Below, in pieces: positions 10,776 through 22,805 of a stretch of DNA of 64,000 nucleotides (the first letter of the stretch is position 1; every line of letters starts with the position of its first letter). Origin of the DNA: Clavelina lepadiformis. Taxonomy: Eukaryota > Chordata > Ascidiacea > Aplousobranchia > Clavelinidae. The translations under genes and the position numbers were made by a program. The notes under the pieces are model-generated. The model was not told the DNA's origin. It did no database searches and was given only the letters and a program-made list of their open reading frames with translations. The stretch lies in contig NC_135245.1 in the NCBI RefSeq assembly GCF_947623445.1, forward strand, positions 2,921,501 through 2,985,500. The letters are read 5' to 3'.

Positions 10776-11540
10776 AACAAACGAAACTTATTTAAGTGGA
10801 AATATTTTCACAAAAGTGTGTATTTTTAGTTTTTCTGTTTGTATGTTTTAGTAAAATAATATATGTTCATATTTTATATGCTTTGTGTATGTGGTTATGT
10901 GTTTGTCTTACCTGGTATTAGTAAAAGAACAAAAAGACATAGGTTGGTACTCTGAAGGTTTACTTTTGTTTTGATATAATTTTTTGATATTTTTTACACC
11001 TGCTTTCGCAAACATAAGCTTGCTTCTTCATGTATACTAAGAAAATGATATTAGTAGTACGGTATATCAGTCTGACGTATGTGGAGTATATACTGCATAA
11101 CCAACTTATGTTTTTCATAAATTGTAAGATCTGTTTCTACAATATACGTATAATTTGTGTATCGTCTATAAAAGGATTTCTGCTTTTCGGTTTTATTTAT
11201 ATGCTATAATTTCTAAACAAGATCGGTGGAATATGTAGCCCTCCTTGTGTTATTCTATTTTGACATTTTAACATTGATATCTAATAACAGCTTGATGTCT
11301 CCATTTCAGGGATTTCCCGTATCTGATAACACCAACGCAAAACATTATCACGACATTGGATAATGATCTTCAGAATCATGGAAAAGAAATTATTTTGCAA
11401 ACATTTCTGTTACAGTTAGTTACAAGAGCTACATTTTGTTGTAAACAATGATCCGTTATTGTCCAATGCGTAAGTTGTTGTTTGGTGATGACGTGAACAT
11501 AAACTGGTCAGTTTAGAAACACTTCAATTAAACATAAACT

Positions 11541-12344
11541 ATTTGTAATTATCTCTGAACCCAATAAACCGCATAAATCTCGATAGCTTAATTTTTTGCA
11601 AAGTAGTTGAAATATTATTCGATCAAAAGTCACCAAATTAAATTAGCTCATTTTAACAGCAACGAATAGCAGCAATAAATATCCTAATGATGATATCTGA
11701 AATATATAAAAACATCTCAACGGTTTCTACCTTGACTGAATCAAACGCATGACGTTGTATTAATTGCTACTATGACGCATTTGTAAAACACTCGGGGCAA
11801 TGAAAACTTTCATTGTGCAATTGGTCGTGACCACAAATGCTTTACAGCGGTTTTGAAATCTTAACAACAATAAGTTAAAGGCGGGTTTTGTTTCAGAAGT
11901 TTGTCAAATCCATCAACGGATAAACTTACATAAGAGTGAAATGACGCAAACCTGGTTCAATGCGGTACGTTATTTTCTAACGTCATTAGATTCTTTTCAA
12001 GCCACAAAATCTTTCCATTGACGTAGGATTAGATTCCAGAGCTTATTTTTATTCGCAATAATCTGAGATGTGTGACGTAGAAACCAAAAGAGAGGTGAGT
12101 GGTGATGTCACACTATATTGGAAATATTTTATCAAAGTGAAAAGCAAGATGTTTTGTTTATCAGTTTTTCTACCACTGATGATTTTGGCGTCTATAAATA
12201 CAACTTCAATTGCTACCAAGACCATCATGTTAAAAGTTGATGTAGGGTTGCAAAACGATTATCAAGCTCAAGCGATCTGTTGCACTTTTTCAATCAAGAA
12301 AAAGTTTATTTTAGCTTCAGCTTGTACCAGCGTTTGTGGTGAAG
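11541..12344 (+). promoter_or_regulatory. 5' arm, promoter and leader of ficolin B
   Basis: The inverted-repeat arm of palindrome A/B leads into the core promoter. The CRE-like box is changed to TGATGTCA (12103-12110). The TATA box TATAAATA is at 12193-12200. An upstream ORF opens at about 12229 and overlaps the true start out of frame. A 3' splice site TTTTAGCTTCAG|CTTG ends at 12320, which would remove most of the leader if used for trans-splicing. Confidence 0.6.
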
Positions 12345-14583
12345 ATGAAGTCTACTGTGCAATTTACAGTAATTAATTTCTTATTTTTTACTGCGACACA
12401 AGGCACACGCCAGGTCACTCTAACGTGTGGGGCCGATGACAACTTGGGTGAAAGGGGATTACCCGGAGTCCCGGGCAAGAGGGGCCCCGTTGGAATACCT
12501 GGTGATCGTGGGGTAAAAGGCGATAAGGGAGATAAGGGGGAGCCCGGAGCCAGCGACACGTGGATGCAAGAATTTCGGAAATTGCAGATGAGAATCATTG
12601 ACCTGGAAGATCAACTCACAAACAAAATCGGTAAAACGAGTTTTTAGCAGTGCTATTGATATATACGTATTGATATAATACTTTATAGTGCTTATAGTTT
12701 ACAATATTTTTATAACGTCTAACCTGATAAATATTATTAAATTGATATTTTACAATTGCGCTAGATTTTAAGTTATTTTCTAAAACGCTTTTTCGTCAAT
12801 GACGAAGACTGTAGCTAAATAATGTTCAATGGAATCTTGATATTATATTTGCTTGATGTTTTACAGATCAGCGAATTATAAATCTAACGAGGACAGGAGA
12901 TTGCCAGGATTTGTTTGAGAGAGGAATGACAACAAGTGGAGTGAAGAACGTTGCCATTAATGGCAAGGTCAGAGAAGTTTACTGCGATATGGAGACGGAG
13001 AACGGCGGATGGTTGGTAAGATAATTTGGGTAAAATTTGCATATTACAATTTTTAATAACTTTTATCATTTATAGGTTTTTCATCGACGATTTGATGGAA
13101 GTGAAAACTTTTACAGAAACTGGGAAGATTATCAACGCGGATTCGGAAGGGTTGACTCAGAATATTGGCTGGGTTTGTTCTAAAACAAATAATGTGTAAA
13201 AGAAATTTTGACTTCTAAAATCGGTTGAACTTATCAATTTCCAAGTATAGATTTTCAATATTTTTATCTTTTTATAGGTTTAAATGACCTTCACCAGCTT
13301 ACTAAGAATGGCAATTATCGTCTTCGGGTGGATATTGAAGATTTTGAAAACAACCGAGCATTTGCCGAATACAGGTAAGTTTTACAAGAAAAGTTATTAT
13401 GTGTTTTGACACGCGAAATTCTCCTTGTCTCGTCCTTCCCGCTTATACGGCTAGTGAAAAATATTCAACATTTGCTCTTTAAAGTTGCAATAAAATAAAC
13501 TCGCTTATATGGAGTTAAAAAGTAACAGTCATCCCATCATCATAGTTAAAGCAACGGCCGTTCTTGAAAAACCAAAACGTAAAATAAAAACCTCTTGTCC
13601 ATAAATCTACAGCGCAATAAACTATAATTAAGGTGCGAGGTTAATAATCGTGAGCAGCGTAACATGCCTTGTAGAGGAGTTGCAGGTAATGGCGTAAACA
13701 GTGTACGTGTACAGAAAACTTATTCAAAACAATAAAAATGTCAGACGTTCGGTGAAATGTTAGTATAGACGTAGTAACACATTTTGCGTAATAATGGTCT
13801 CAATAAATACAAGTAGAAAATATGTAAAGATAAATCTAAAAACACGTCACAGTACAGTTCAAAACGAACACGCGTGTCCGCATGGTCACTATACTTAAAG
13901 ATTTGTAAAGAATGAAATTCGTGTCACTCTTTAGTAGTTTATGGCATCTAAAGTTTACTAATTTTTATTATATGTACTTTAGTTCATTTCAAGTCGGGTC
14001 AGAGGATTCCAATTATCGTCTAACTGCAACAGGCTACTCTGGAAATGCAGGTATAGTTTATTGACATCAGCTTCTGTATATTTCATTAATGGAAAGGTCG
14101 TTTACATAAAAGTTGAAACCGAGCTCGTTTGCTCCACGTATTTTGAGAACTTCCAACGGTTAAACAAAAGTCTCCAAACTCTTCTGAGTGTATTTCCACC
14201 GACATAATTTGGTAAGTAAAGAGACTTTAGCAGATTTGGAAATTCAGCTCTGAAGTTACAATTTACCACAGCTAAGAAATTTCCACTTATTCATAACTTT
14301 CCATAATTTGCTCAAAACTTAGAGATCTGTTTTTGCAGGGGATGCTTTGCAACGTCACAACGGAATTCCGTTTAGTACCAAAGATAGAGATTTAGATCGA
14401 TACAGTGGAAATTGTGCTACGAGTTACGAAGAAGCTTGGTGGTACAATCACTGTCATGCGGTGAATTTAAATGGGCTTTACTTGACTGGTGGACAGATCA
14501 CAGCAAAGGGAATGGTTTGGTATCTTTGGAAAAACAGTCACTATTCCTTGAAGAAAGCCGAAATGAAAATTAAACCAAACTGA
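12345..14583 (+). CDS. Ficolin-like lectin B, intact
   Basis: The exons are 12345-12630, 12867-13015, 13076-13172, 13278-13374, 13983-14050 and 14339-14583, giving 313 residues in phase throughout. Residues 1 to about 20 are a signal peptide. Cys28 is followed by Gly-X-Y triplets (35-70), a coiled-coil neck (71-95) and a FReD domain (about 107-313). The FReD Cys pairs are 108/135 and 258/271. DRDLD at 248-252 is the probable Ca site. The pocket segment is WWYNHCH, with His270 before the pocket Cys where most copies have Arg. The C-terminal subtype is [15 protein letters not shown], the plus-strand class, without the extra Cys. Exon 2 is one codon shorter than in most copies, as in G. Confidence 0.9.
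13500..13760 (+). repeat. Dispersed repeat in intron 4 of ficolin B
   Basis: This is the intronic form of the spacer repeat at 10370-10620, sharing GTAACATGCCTTG and the GTGTACGTGTA stretch. The same intron position is occupied in D, E and I but not in minus-strand genes or G. Confidence 0.5.
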
Positions 14584-15240
14584 ATCTTGTGGAAGTGTCC
14601 TCATACTTTATAATTTGCCATTGATTCTGTGTTTTTTTGTTCCATCTTGTAAATACTCTACAAATACACGGAGAAGAAAAGTTTAAAAATTGTTTAAGTT
14701 GTCCAATGTCAGATCTTTTATTTATACAGTGAGATCAGCGCTATGATGGAATCGTTCTTCAGTGATATAACATGCAATCCAATGTTCTAATTGCATTTTC
14801 AAAGCTTCCATTTGTCCCATAGATTGAGCACAAAACATAGCGCAACAAATGTTTAGTTTTAACAATTAACAAAGATAACAGCGTGTTGTCTAAGAAGGTC
14901 AGAAAACACTTGATTCTTGAAAATTGCAAATGAAAACATAAAGTTAGACGTCCAATGAAATCTGATGAAAAATGCTAAAACTAACCGGTTAGTTTGCACT
15001 CGAACATAAGCTATGATATGAAAATATGCACAATTTTAAGTAAATATCCATAAAAGGTAAAATTTTAAATCTGGCTAAATCTTTTGCATCTATTTCATAA
15101 ACGATTTTAGATGCACTAAAATTCGTCAGAAAATGTCTTTCTTCTTTTAGTAATTATAACTTGTTTATAATTATTTTGAATTTATTTCTCCATGTTACGT
15201 TAAAAGTAGGTAAAAACCAAGTTTGATGTCACTTTAACGG
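14584..15240. repeat. 3' flank of ficolin B
   Basis: This untranslated 3' flank is shared with D (from 27040), E (from 31569) and I (from 59781), including TTGTCCAATGTCAGATC. No gene is visible. Confidence 0.6.
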
Positions 15241-16109
15241 CGAGTCGTGACACCACAAAGATTAAAAAGAATTTAATAAAAACAATAACAACGGTGCAGT
15301 AACATAATTAATATTGTTAAACTGCAAACAAATCATTCCGTGGTGTTTCGCGTCACGCGTCGTCGCTCTCAATATTCCAGAATGCGTGTTTCACCCCCCT
15401 CGGCTTGCAATAAGGCACTCCTTGGCCTTACTCGGTGTTCGGGTAAAGTCGTGTCTGCTTTTGCACACGCCGTGGTCGTTGAAGCAGGCGTGTGGCAATC
15501 CGCTCCAAACGGACTTGGATTCTCTGCTGAGCTCTCATGGGTATCATCACCAAGACCGTTTTGCTTAACGCTTGGTTGCAATGTGGCCGTTCTCTCATCA
15601 TTTGGAACCCGTGAAGAAGGGCTTGGTTCTCGCGTACGCATCAAACAATGTCGGTAAAGATGTCACCTCAATTCGATGTGTTGACTGGTCCATTGAAGGA
15701 TCACAAAAGTCGTGACTTTGTTTGTTATTGTAGCGGTTTACCGTGGTTGGACGCCTTTTGGTTAAGGTTTCTCGAACCACACGTTGTGCTAACTTGATGC
15801 GTTCCTTGAGCTTGTGCAGATAATGAAAGAAATGAAACTGGTGGTTTGGTGAGCCTGCTCTCAATAGGTCCAACGGTTAACGGAACGGCCTTCCGAACAG
15901 GAGGTAGTGTGGTGACACACAGGTGCTTTCATGAACAGAAGCATTATAAGGAGTCACCAGCGCAGATAAAGCTTCATCTCAGCACTTATAGTCTTTCTGG
16001 ATATAAGACCGCAGCATAGAAAAAATGGTCCGATTATTCCGCTGGACTCCGCCATTTTCAGAAAGATGATAGGATGTGGTACGTGCTTTTTACGTATCAA
16101 TAAAAAGAT
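15241..16109. other. GC-richer single-copy stretch, unassigned
   Basis: This segment interrupts the array between the 3' flank of B and the second LINE fossil, and it has no counterpart elsewhere in the window. It is visibly GC-richer than its surroundings at about 15340-15660. Several overlapping frames are open in both directions there, as expected of GC-rich DNA, and none is convincing. It may be an unrecognised transposable element. Confidence 0.4.
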
Positions 16110-17385
16110 AATTGTACATTAACAACTCTAAGGGTAAACATCGAGAAAAATGAACAAATACCATAGAGCGCGATAAGAAAAAATCTACAAACAGTGTCAC
16201 GTTGTTGAACAAAGAACTATTGAAATGAACACTGTAATGAAATTCAACAAAGATCTAATACTGGCAACTTATGAGCTCTGTATCAAAGCCTTAAAGAGAC
16301 ATCGGTCTTATAACAAATATGTACACTCAAAGCTGCAGATGGAACCATAACAAGCAACACAAAAACAACCGTCAAGATGGGTGGGAAACTACACACAACT
16401 GTATTTGCACCACTCAGACAAATAAACGATGAGAAGCAAGCCAAGACACCAAGTTTTCTACCGACGCCTGAGCTAGAACAATTACCAAACTTCGAAGAGT
16501 TCACAAATGCCGCAGCAGCATCAACACCCACTGGGAAAGCCCCTGGTTCGATAGGCAGCCCGGCTGATCTGTGACGTGTGACAAATACATCGCTCCACTT
16601 CTTTACTCAGCTCTGTGCAAGCGCTGGAACAAAAACGCATGAGACGCCGAGAATTTTTTTATATATTGCTATAAATTGCAAAGTTGATAAGGGTGATTGT
16701 AACAACCGTAGAGGTATCTCTTTGCTCAGAGTTGCTAACAAAGTTTTTGTCCGAGTAGTGTTCGCACGTTTATAAATCTTAGCACACCGTTTATAACCCG
16801 AATCACAAGGCGGTTTTAAAAACAACAAGTCATGAATTGACATTTTTTACAAGCCGACTCATTCAGGAAAATGTCGAGAGCAACAGCGCTTCATTACTTC
16901 ATTCTCCTTAGATCACTACGTGATGGCACGGAAGCTGCTTTACAATTTAAAGGTTCCCTCTTGGAGAACTTTTCTGTAAACAGTTGCCTTCACACACTCA
17001 TGCATGGTTTAGCAAACGCATGCGAGAAGTCACAGATCATCAGAACAAAATGCAGTTGCCAAGCAACCGATGGACAGCATCGGCCACGAAATCACAGTAA
17101 AAACAACCCTAGAAAATGTAGACTCTTACATATATGCGCCAGAGTGAAAGTTGGACGACGCCTTACACAGATGCTGTTTGCGGCGCAGCTTAGAAGTCAA
17201 GTGGCGCAACAGGATCAGGAACAGCAGCGTGCTGGAGCGTACTGGCTGCAGCTCTTTACCCTAATACTTGAAAGCACGCCAACTCAGGAATTTTTGACTT
17301 GGCCGCCGACTTCATCTCTGATTCCAGGTCCATTGTTCTATTTCTCCTGCATTTCAAAGACAAGGTGAAACGGGATAAAATACTT
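16110..17385 (+). mobile_element. Decayed LINE fragment, copy 2
   Basis: This is the same element as at 2810-4125, with the same deletions. The GKAPGSIGSPADL block lies at about 16531-16570 and CNNRRGISLLRVANKVF at about 16698-16750, followed by scattered C-terminal pieces. The shared internal deletions show that the two are duplicates of one decayed insertion, not two insertions. Confidence 0.7.
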
Positions 17386-20300
17386 AAGTTCTGCTAACGA
17401 GAAACTGTGAAAAGTAGTTTTGAAAGCACAATTTTTCCGGGGAAATATTGACAGCATAAAAACAATGATTAATAAAATTACAAATTCCTTGAGAACATTA
17501 TGATAGAAATATTTCATTAAACACTTGAACAGAGTAGATCAACTACAGAAAACATAGTATGATTTTGCGAGTTGTTTATCTGTCAAAAGGTTTTTGCTAT
17601 GGCTTCAAACTCCGAAGGAAGTAGCATTTACATATGAAAACGTTACCGCGCTGGATGAAAGAACATTTCTACAAAGTGTACGTCAATGGCGGGATGTTGC
17701 AAATTGATCTGAGAATCATCGCTTGAGCCTATAAACATGAATGGCTCGAGTCAAAATATAGTTTACGCTAGTTTGTAGTCAAAAGTTAAGACCTTACTCC
17801 ATGTTATGGTTTGACAATGTTGACGAAAATAAAACTTATCGTAGTTGCTCACAAAAAATTTAGGCTTATTCATGACATGTGTTTTTACAAAAACACCTTA
17901 TGAAAGGCCAAGGTCATAAATTCCAAGAGTTTTAAAGCTACCTTGTAGTAATATAACCTGGCAAGCTCTAAACTTCTTTAAATAACTGATATAGACGTCA
18001 ATCGAAAAGATTTTCAGTAAACTAAAAATTCAGAATGACTGCCTTAAAAACTTCAACCATTTAGTTACAGCACATAAAAGAACTTGCTCATCATGAACAG
18101 TTAACGAAAAAGAAAAAGTGGCAAAATCCTAAGTTTTATAAAACATATAAGATGGTAATAACACAATTGTGCTACAACATGATAGGTTAGCATGACAACC
18201 AAATGTACAAAATAAGTTCGGTTAAGTTTTACAAGTTTACATAAAATTTATCATTATCATAAGCATTTTTATCACCATCCACAAAATATTGAATGTTCAA
18301 CTCACCAAACGTACCAACGCAAGCTTTCACTCTACGCTCCAATGTTGAGCTGACCAAGCCAACGCACAAGATCTCACAGCTGCGACCTTCTCAGTCATCG
18401 TTAAACTAAAATGACCACGAGTTTCTTTATTTGTCTGTGACGTCACCTGGCATTCGGCGGGGCACACGTTAATTAAAGCCTAATTTCCTGCCAAAATCAT
18501 CGATGGGTTTCCTGCGGTTTATTGGGTTCAGAGATAATTCCATTTAATTGATTTTTGACAATAAACCTCCATGGCAACGATAAATTCTCTACGAGTATAT
18601 AAGAAACCATCTTTTTTAAGCAATGCTTGATATTCCACATATTTAATTGGTTTTCCCCTGATTGGTAGACAAGTGACAACAAAAAAAATGTTTTTGATTC
18701 GGTGCAAATAAATCACTATTTCTTGAAGAAAACCGCAATGAAGATTGCACTAGACTAAGATGGAGTGGAGTACTGATGCGTTGTCGCTTTTCTGTGGTTT
18801 TTGTCACAAATAATAAATAGTACAAATAAGGACCAATTAAAGGATTAATTTTATTAATTATGCTGTTTCGGGTCGTTTGTGAAAACGATAAGTAAGCCTT
18901 TCTTGTTCTCACTTCGGACAAAATGATAACAGGAGAAATAGCGCAAAATTATGGTGAAGTGATTAGTGATAAGGATTACTGACAAATAGTGGAAAAAGTC
19001 TTAATTGCACACAGGAAACAGAATAGTCACCATAAATAAACAAAATTTTGCTTCCAATGACTTACCCAATTATACTTTAATTGAGAGCCAAGCAATGTTT
19101 GTTACCTATAACGGTCAAATATTTACCTATTTACTTTAATTCATACATAGTATGATTTTGCGAGTTGTTTATCTGTCAAAAGGTTTTTGCTATGGCTTCA
19201 AACTCCGAAGGAAGTAGCATTTACATATGAAAACTTTACCGCACTGGATGACAGAACATTTCTTCAAAGTGTACGTCAATGGCGGGATGTTGCAAATTGA
19301 TCTGAGAATCATCGCTTGAGCCTATAAACATGAATGGCTCGAGTCAAAATATAGTTTACGCTAGTTTGTAGTCAAAAGTTAAGACCTTACTCCATGTTAA
19401 GTTTCGACAATCTTGACGAAAATAAAACTTATCGTAGTTGCTTACAAAAAATTTAGGCTTATCCATGACATGTGTTTTTACAAAAACACCTTATGAAAGG
19501 CCAAGGTCATAAATTCAAAGAGTTTGAAAGCTAACTTGCAATAATATAACCTGGCAAGCTCTAAACTTCTTTAAATAACTGATATAGACGTCAATCGAAA
19601 ATGTTTTCAATAAACCAAAAATTCAAACTGACAGCCTTAAAACTTCTACCATTTAGTTACAGCACAATAAAGAACTTTCTCATCATGAACAGTTAACGAA
19701 AAGGAAAAAGTGGCAAAATTCAAAGTTTTATAAATCTTATAAGATGGCAATAACACAATTGTGCTACAACATGATACGTTATCGTGACAACCAAATTTAC
19801 AAAATAAGTTAGGTTAAGTTTTACAAGTTTACATAAAATTTATCATTATCATAATCGCTTTTATCACCATCAACAAAATATTGAATGTTCAACTCACCAA
19901 ACGTACTAATACAAGCTTTCACTCTACGCTCCAATGTTGAGCTGACCAAGCCAATGCACAAGATCTCACAGCTGCGACCTTCTCAGCCATCGTCAAACTA
20001 AAATGACCACGAGTTTCTTTATTTGTTTGTGACGTCACCTGGCATTCGACGGGGCGCGCGTTAATTAAAGTCTAGTTTCCTGCCAAAATCAACCGCGTAA
20101 AACGCTAAACGAGTAACTTTGAGTTTAAAACCGCAATCTATGATGTCCATGATGTCTACGATGTCCAGAGAAAATAAAATAAAAACCATCAAAGTTGAAA
20201 CCATCAATAAATTTCAAGATGGAAACATTGACATAATTATTTTGTCGTTTTACATTCATGAGACTTTCAATTTTCTGTATGACGTCATACTTACGTAGTA

Positions 20301-20805
20301 ATTCGCGTCAGAAGGTTATCATAATAAACGTCACATAAAAGCAAACCAGTAAACACTTCTTTCCTTGCCATAAACAAAGTGTTTTCGGCAAAAAATACAA
20401 TCTATAACAAAAGACAAAAACGTTTCGCATATAGAAAACATCATGCTGCGTGTTTGTGAGAGCGTGTGTATGTTAATTTATGATGTTGTTTATTTATTTA
20501 TTAACTTAGTTCATGGTGTTGTTGGCAAAATTCATTAAACGATTTATTTCTTCACCGCTTCTGCATTTCAACATTTGGAAAATTTATGTGAATTAACTAA
20601 TCTTATATTTTCGATAATTATCATGAAACTTTGAGGAATGTGTTGTAAACCAGAAAATTTTTTCAATATTTACCAAGTTAACTTTCAAAATTGGTTAATG
20701 AAATAGTGTAAATTTTTTGTTGATAAACACAACTTGCTACCTTTACTTGAAAAGGACAAAAGGGCTGTTTTCTTTTTGTGAAGGTTAATTAATATCAAAT
20801 TTTAC
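17386..20805. repeat. 3' spacer, rearranged copy 2
   Basis: This is the ficolin 3' spacer with a partial tandem duplication: 17545-18505 is repeated at 19145-20095. Between the two copies, 18508-19130 is a piece of 5' spacer matching about 8850-9430. The spacer then continues to the MULE insertion at 20806. No gene is recognised. Confidence 0.7.
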
Positions 20806-21898
20806 GGTTTGGTGACACTTAATCACGCGACACTTAATCACGCGACGCTTAATCACCGACACATAATCACTAGGACATTTAATCACGCGACATTTAATCA
20901 CACATTTACAATGTTTATTTACATTTACAATTTACAGCAATGTTATGCATGGGAAATGTAAGCAACTGCACGAAGATAGACTAAAATCTCGCTTGACAGA
21001 TAACGGTCAACTGTGTTTTGCACACGCAGTTTCAGTGCTTTGTACCGCATTGGAATAGAAGGTTGAGTACCAGCAATTCCTTGCAGAAACGTTGCACGTT
21101 GCATTTGAATGTCTTTTTCAATTCCCTGTATGAAAGTCCACAATGTCGGGTGGTGGCATTGAAAAAGCACTTGGAGAACAAACCTTCGACTGCATTTGTG
21201 GTTCTTGCAATGCAACCTGCTCCGGCTTCGTAATGATTCCAACTTTCGATTGGAAAGATGGCTGAGCCGTAATTTTCACCACGTCCCGGACGTCGTCTGC
21301 CTCTGATATATGTGTGTTCGAAATACGAAAGCAGCTCAGGCATCTTCTCGTGATCGGGCATGCTATCAGCTAAGATCAGAAATGACTAGACTACGTCAGA
21401 GGAAGGGACCATGGCTAAGGTTGGTAAACACCGAACAGCTGTTCTTAATTCGTCATTAGACTCGTAGTCACATTTCATGCCAATTTCATTAACTTTGCGC
21501 AGGACGCTTTGCGTTAGGTGGAAATAGAAATGTTCTGAAGAGATGAAATAGAAATGAAAAATAGAAAATGTTCTAAAAGAAAGACTAATAGCCTTTGGCT
21601 TTAGGCCAACCTTAAAAGCAATCCACATCGCCATCCCCACAGAGAGATGCACACGAGCTTGAATTACTGAATTTTCCTCACGCTTTTCCGACATCCAAGT
21701 GATTATGTGTCGCGTGATTAAATGTCGCGTGATTAAGTATCCAAGTCGCGTGATTAAATGTCCTAGTGATTAAGTATCCAAGTCGCGTGATTAAATGTCC
21801 TAGTGATTATGTGTCGCGTGATTAAGTGTCCTAGTGATTATGTGTCGGTGATTAAGCGTCGCGTGATTAAGTGTCGCGTGATTAAGTGTCGGTACACC
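20806..21898 (-). mobile_element. Mutator-like (MULE) DNA transposon, truncated
   Basis: The element is flanked by a perfect 9-bp target duplication AAATTTTAC (20797-20805 and 21899-21907); the uninterrupted site is seen near 50355. The terminal inverted repeats start GGTTTGGTGACAC and GGTGTACCGACAC. They continue as a tandem array of a CACGCGACACTTAAT-type unit, about 100 bp on the left (to about 20905) and about 200 bp on the right (from about 21692). The 1.09-kb element keeps only the C-terminal part of a MULE transposase on the minus strand. It sits in 3' spacer DNA and is absent from the other spacer copies, so it is younger than the duplication. Confidence 0.85.
20943..21694 (-). pseudogene. 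MULE transposase C-terminal remnant
   Basis: Minus-strand frames read, in order: a LRKVNEIGMKCDYESNDELR block (about 21440-21510), then MPDHEKMPELLSYFEHTYI (about 21305-21361), then IESWNHYEAGAGCIARTTNA (about 21190-21250), and finally FIQGIEKDIQMQRATFLQGI (about 21080-21140). This matches the order in animal MULE transposases. The pieces lie in more than one frame, and the N-terminal and catalytic core parts are missing, so it is not functional. Confidence 0.8.
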
Positions 21899-22223
21899 AA
21901 ATTTTACTGTAGAACTATAGCTTTCTTTCTGCGCTACGTATAGAAAGAAATCACTTCGTATAAATCGAAATCTCATCGTTAACAATAACTCAAACAATCT
22001 ATATCTTATGAACGAAGTTCCATTGCGTGCCATGTCACTGACACAAAATGTTATTATATCACTGATTTTACTAATAAGTCAGTAGAAGATCGAACATTTA
22101 ACCAAATGTAACAATTTTGTATTTCGTGTGTTTCTGGCATTTGCAAGCTACGAGAAAAAGTACAGGAAAAAATGGTAAAGCATCTTTTATTTTACACCAG
22201 CAAGTTATCTCGCAGTATCAAAC
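21899..22223. repeat. End of 3' spacer before orphan exon C
   Basis: This segment continues the spacer interrupted by the MULE and matches about 6160-6455 and 50360-50648. No gene. Confidence 0.7.
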
Positions 22224-22468
22224 TCATTTTGGTTTAATCTTCATTTCGGCTTTCTTCAAGGAATAGTAATTACCCTTCCACGGATACCAGCACATTCCCT
22301 TTGAATTGTCCTGTCCACCGGTCAAGTAAGGACCATTCCAGTTTGCCGCATGGCAGCGATTGTACCACCACGCTCCTTCGTAATTCTGAGCGCAGTGAAC
22401 TTCGTGTCGATCTAAATTTCTGTCCTTGGTACTAAACGGAAGTCCGTTGTGACGTTGCAAAGCATTCC
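22224..22468 (-). pseudogene. Ficolin C: orphan last exon
   Basis: This is a single open exon 6 of the minus-strand ficolin class (81 codons with stop), in phase with the other copies and carrying the [17 protein letters not shown] subtype. The usual intron 5 follows upstream until about 22805, where homology to the array stops before exon 5. Exons 1-5 are absent. The Ca-site Asp is changed (DRNLD instead of DRDLD), NLNG is NWNG, and the C-terminus is K rather than N. This is a relic of a deleted gene. Confidence 0.85.
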
Positions 22469-22805
22469 CTGCAAAAACAGGTCTCCAATTAATGAGTGAT
22501 TTCTAAGCACGTGTTATTTGCTGAACGCCTCCCAGTGGTAAGTTATTAATTAAGAGTAAATGTCGCCAAACTGCGGGGCCCTGTTGCCAGCCATAACGCC
22601 TTTTATGAATTAATGACTAACTTTTATACCATAATCTCTACCACAGTACTCATCCCATTTTAGTTTTCATTTTGATATTACGGTCGGGGTCCCCTGCGTT
22701 AAGGTTAGGATTTCTTAAAGCGATAGTAATAACAAATTCATATTATGAATTTAGGTAGCTTATGACCTTTCGATATAAAATATAAACACGTTGTGGTAAA
22801 TAAAG

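Larger units (their letters stand above)
8500..11540. repeat. 5' spacer of palindrome A/B
   Basis: The outer parts (about 8500-8970, and 11540 onward) are inverted copies of each other. They carry stretches such as AACCGCTGTAAAGCA and GTGGTCACGACCA. The middle 2.5 kb is found again, in the same orientation, upstream of E (part), F/G, and H/I. It carries a gag-like fossil, a dispersed repeat and a LINE endonuclease fragment, listed separately. There is no host gene. Confidence 0.75.

Noticed and set aside
12336-12344. Upstream in-frame GTG codons as the ficolin start
   Set aside because: Eukaryotic initiation at GTG is unlikely, and an ATG with the signal peptide directly after it is present in each intact gene.
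15314-15873. Several overlapping 80-105-codon frames in the GC-richer island
   Set aside because: They occur in many frames at once, as expected from composition, and none shows a recognisable domain or splice context.
20806-21898. Regular short repeats resembling a CRISPR array
   Set aside because: The units are nearly contiguous with no unique spacers of equal length, they sit at both ends of an element in inverted orientation, and the context is an animal genome with MULE transposase pieces between them.
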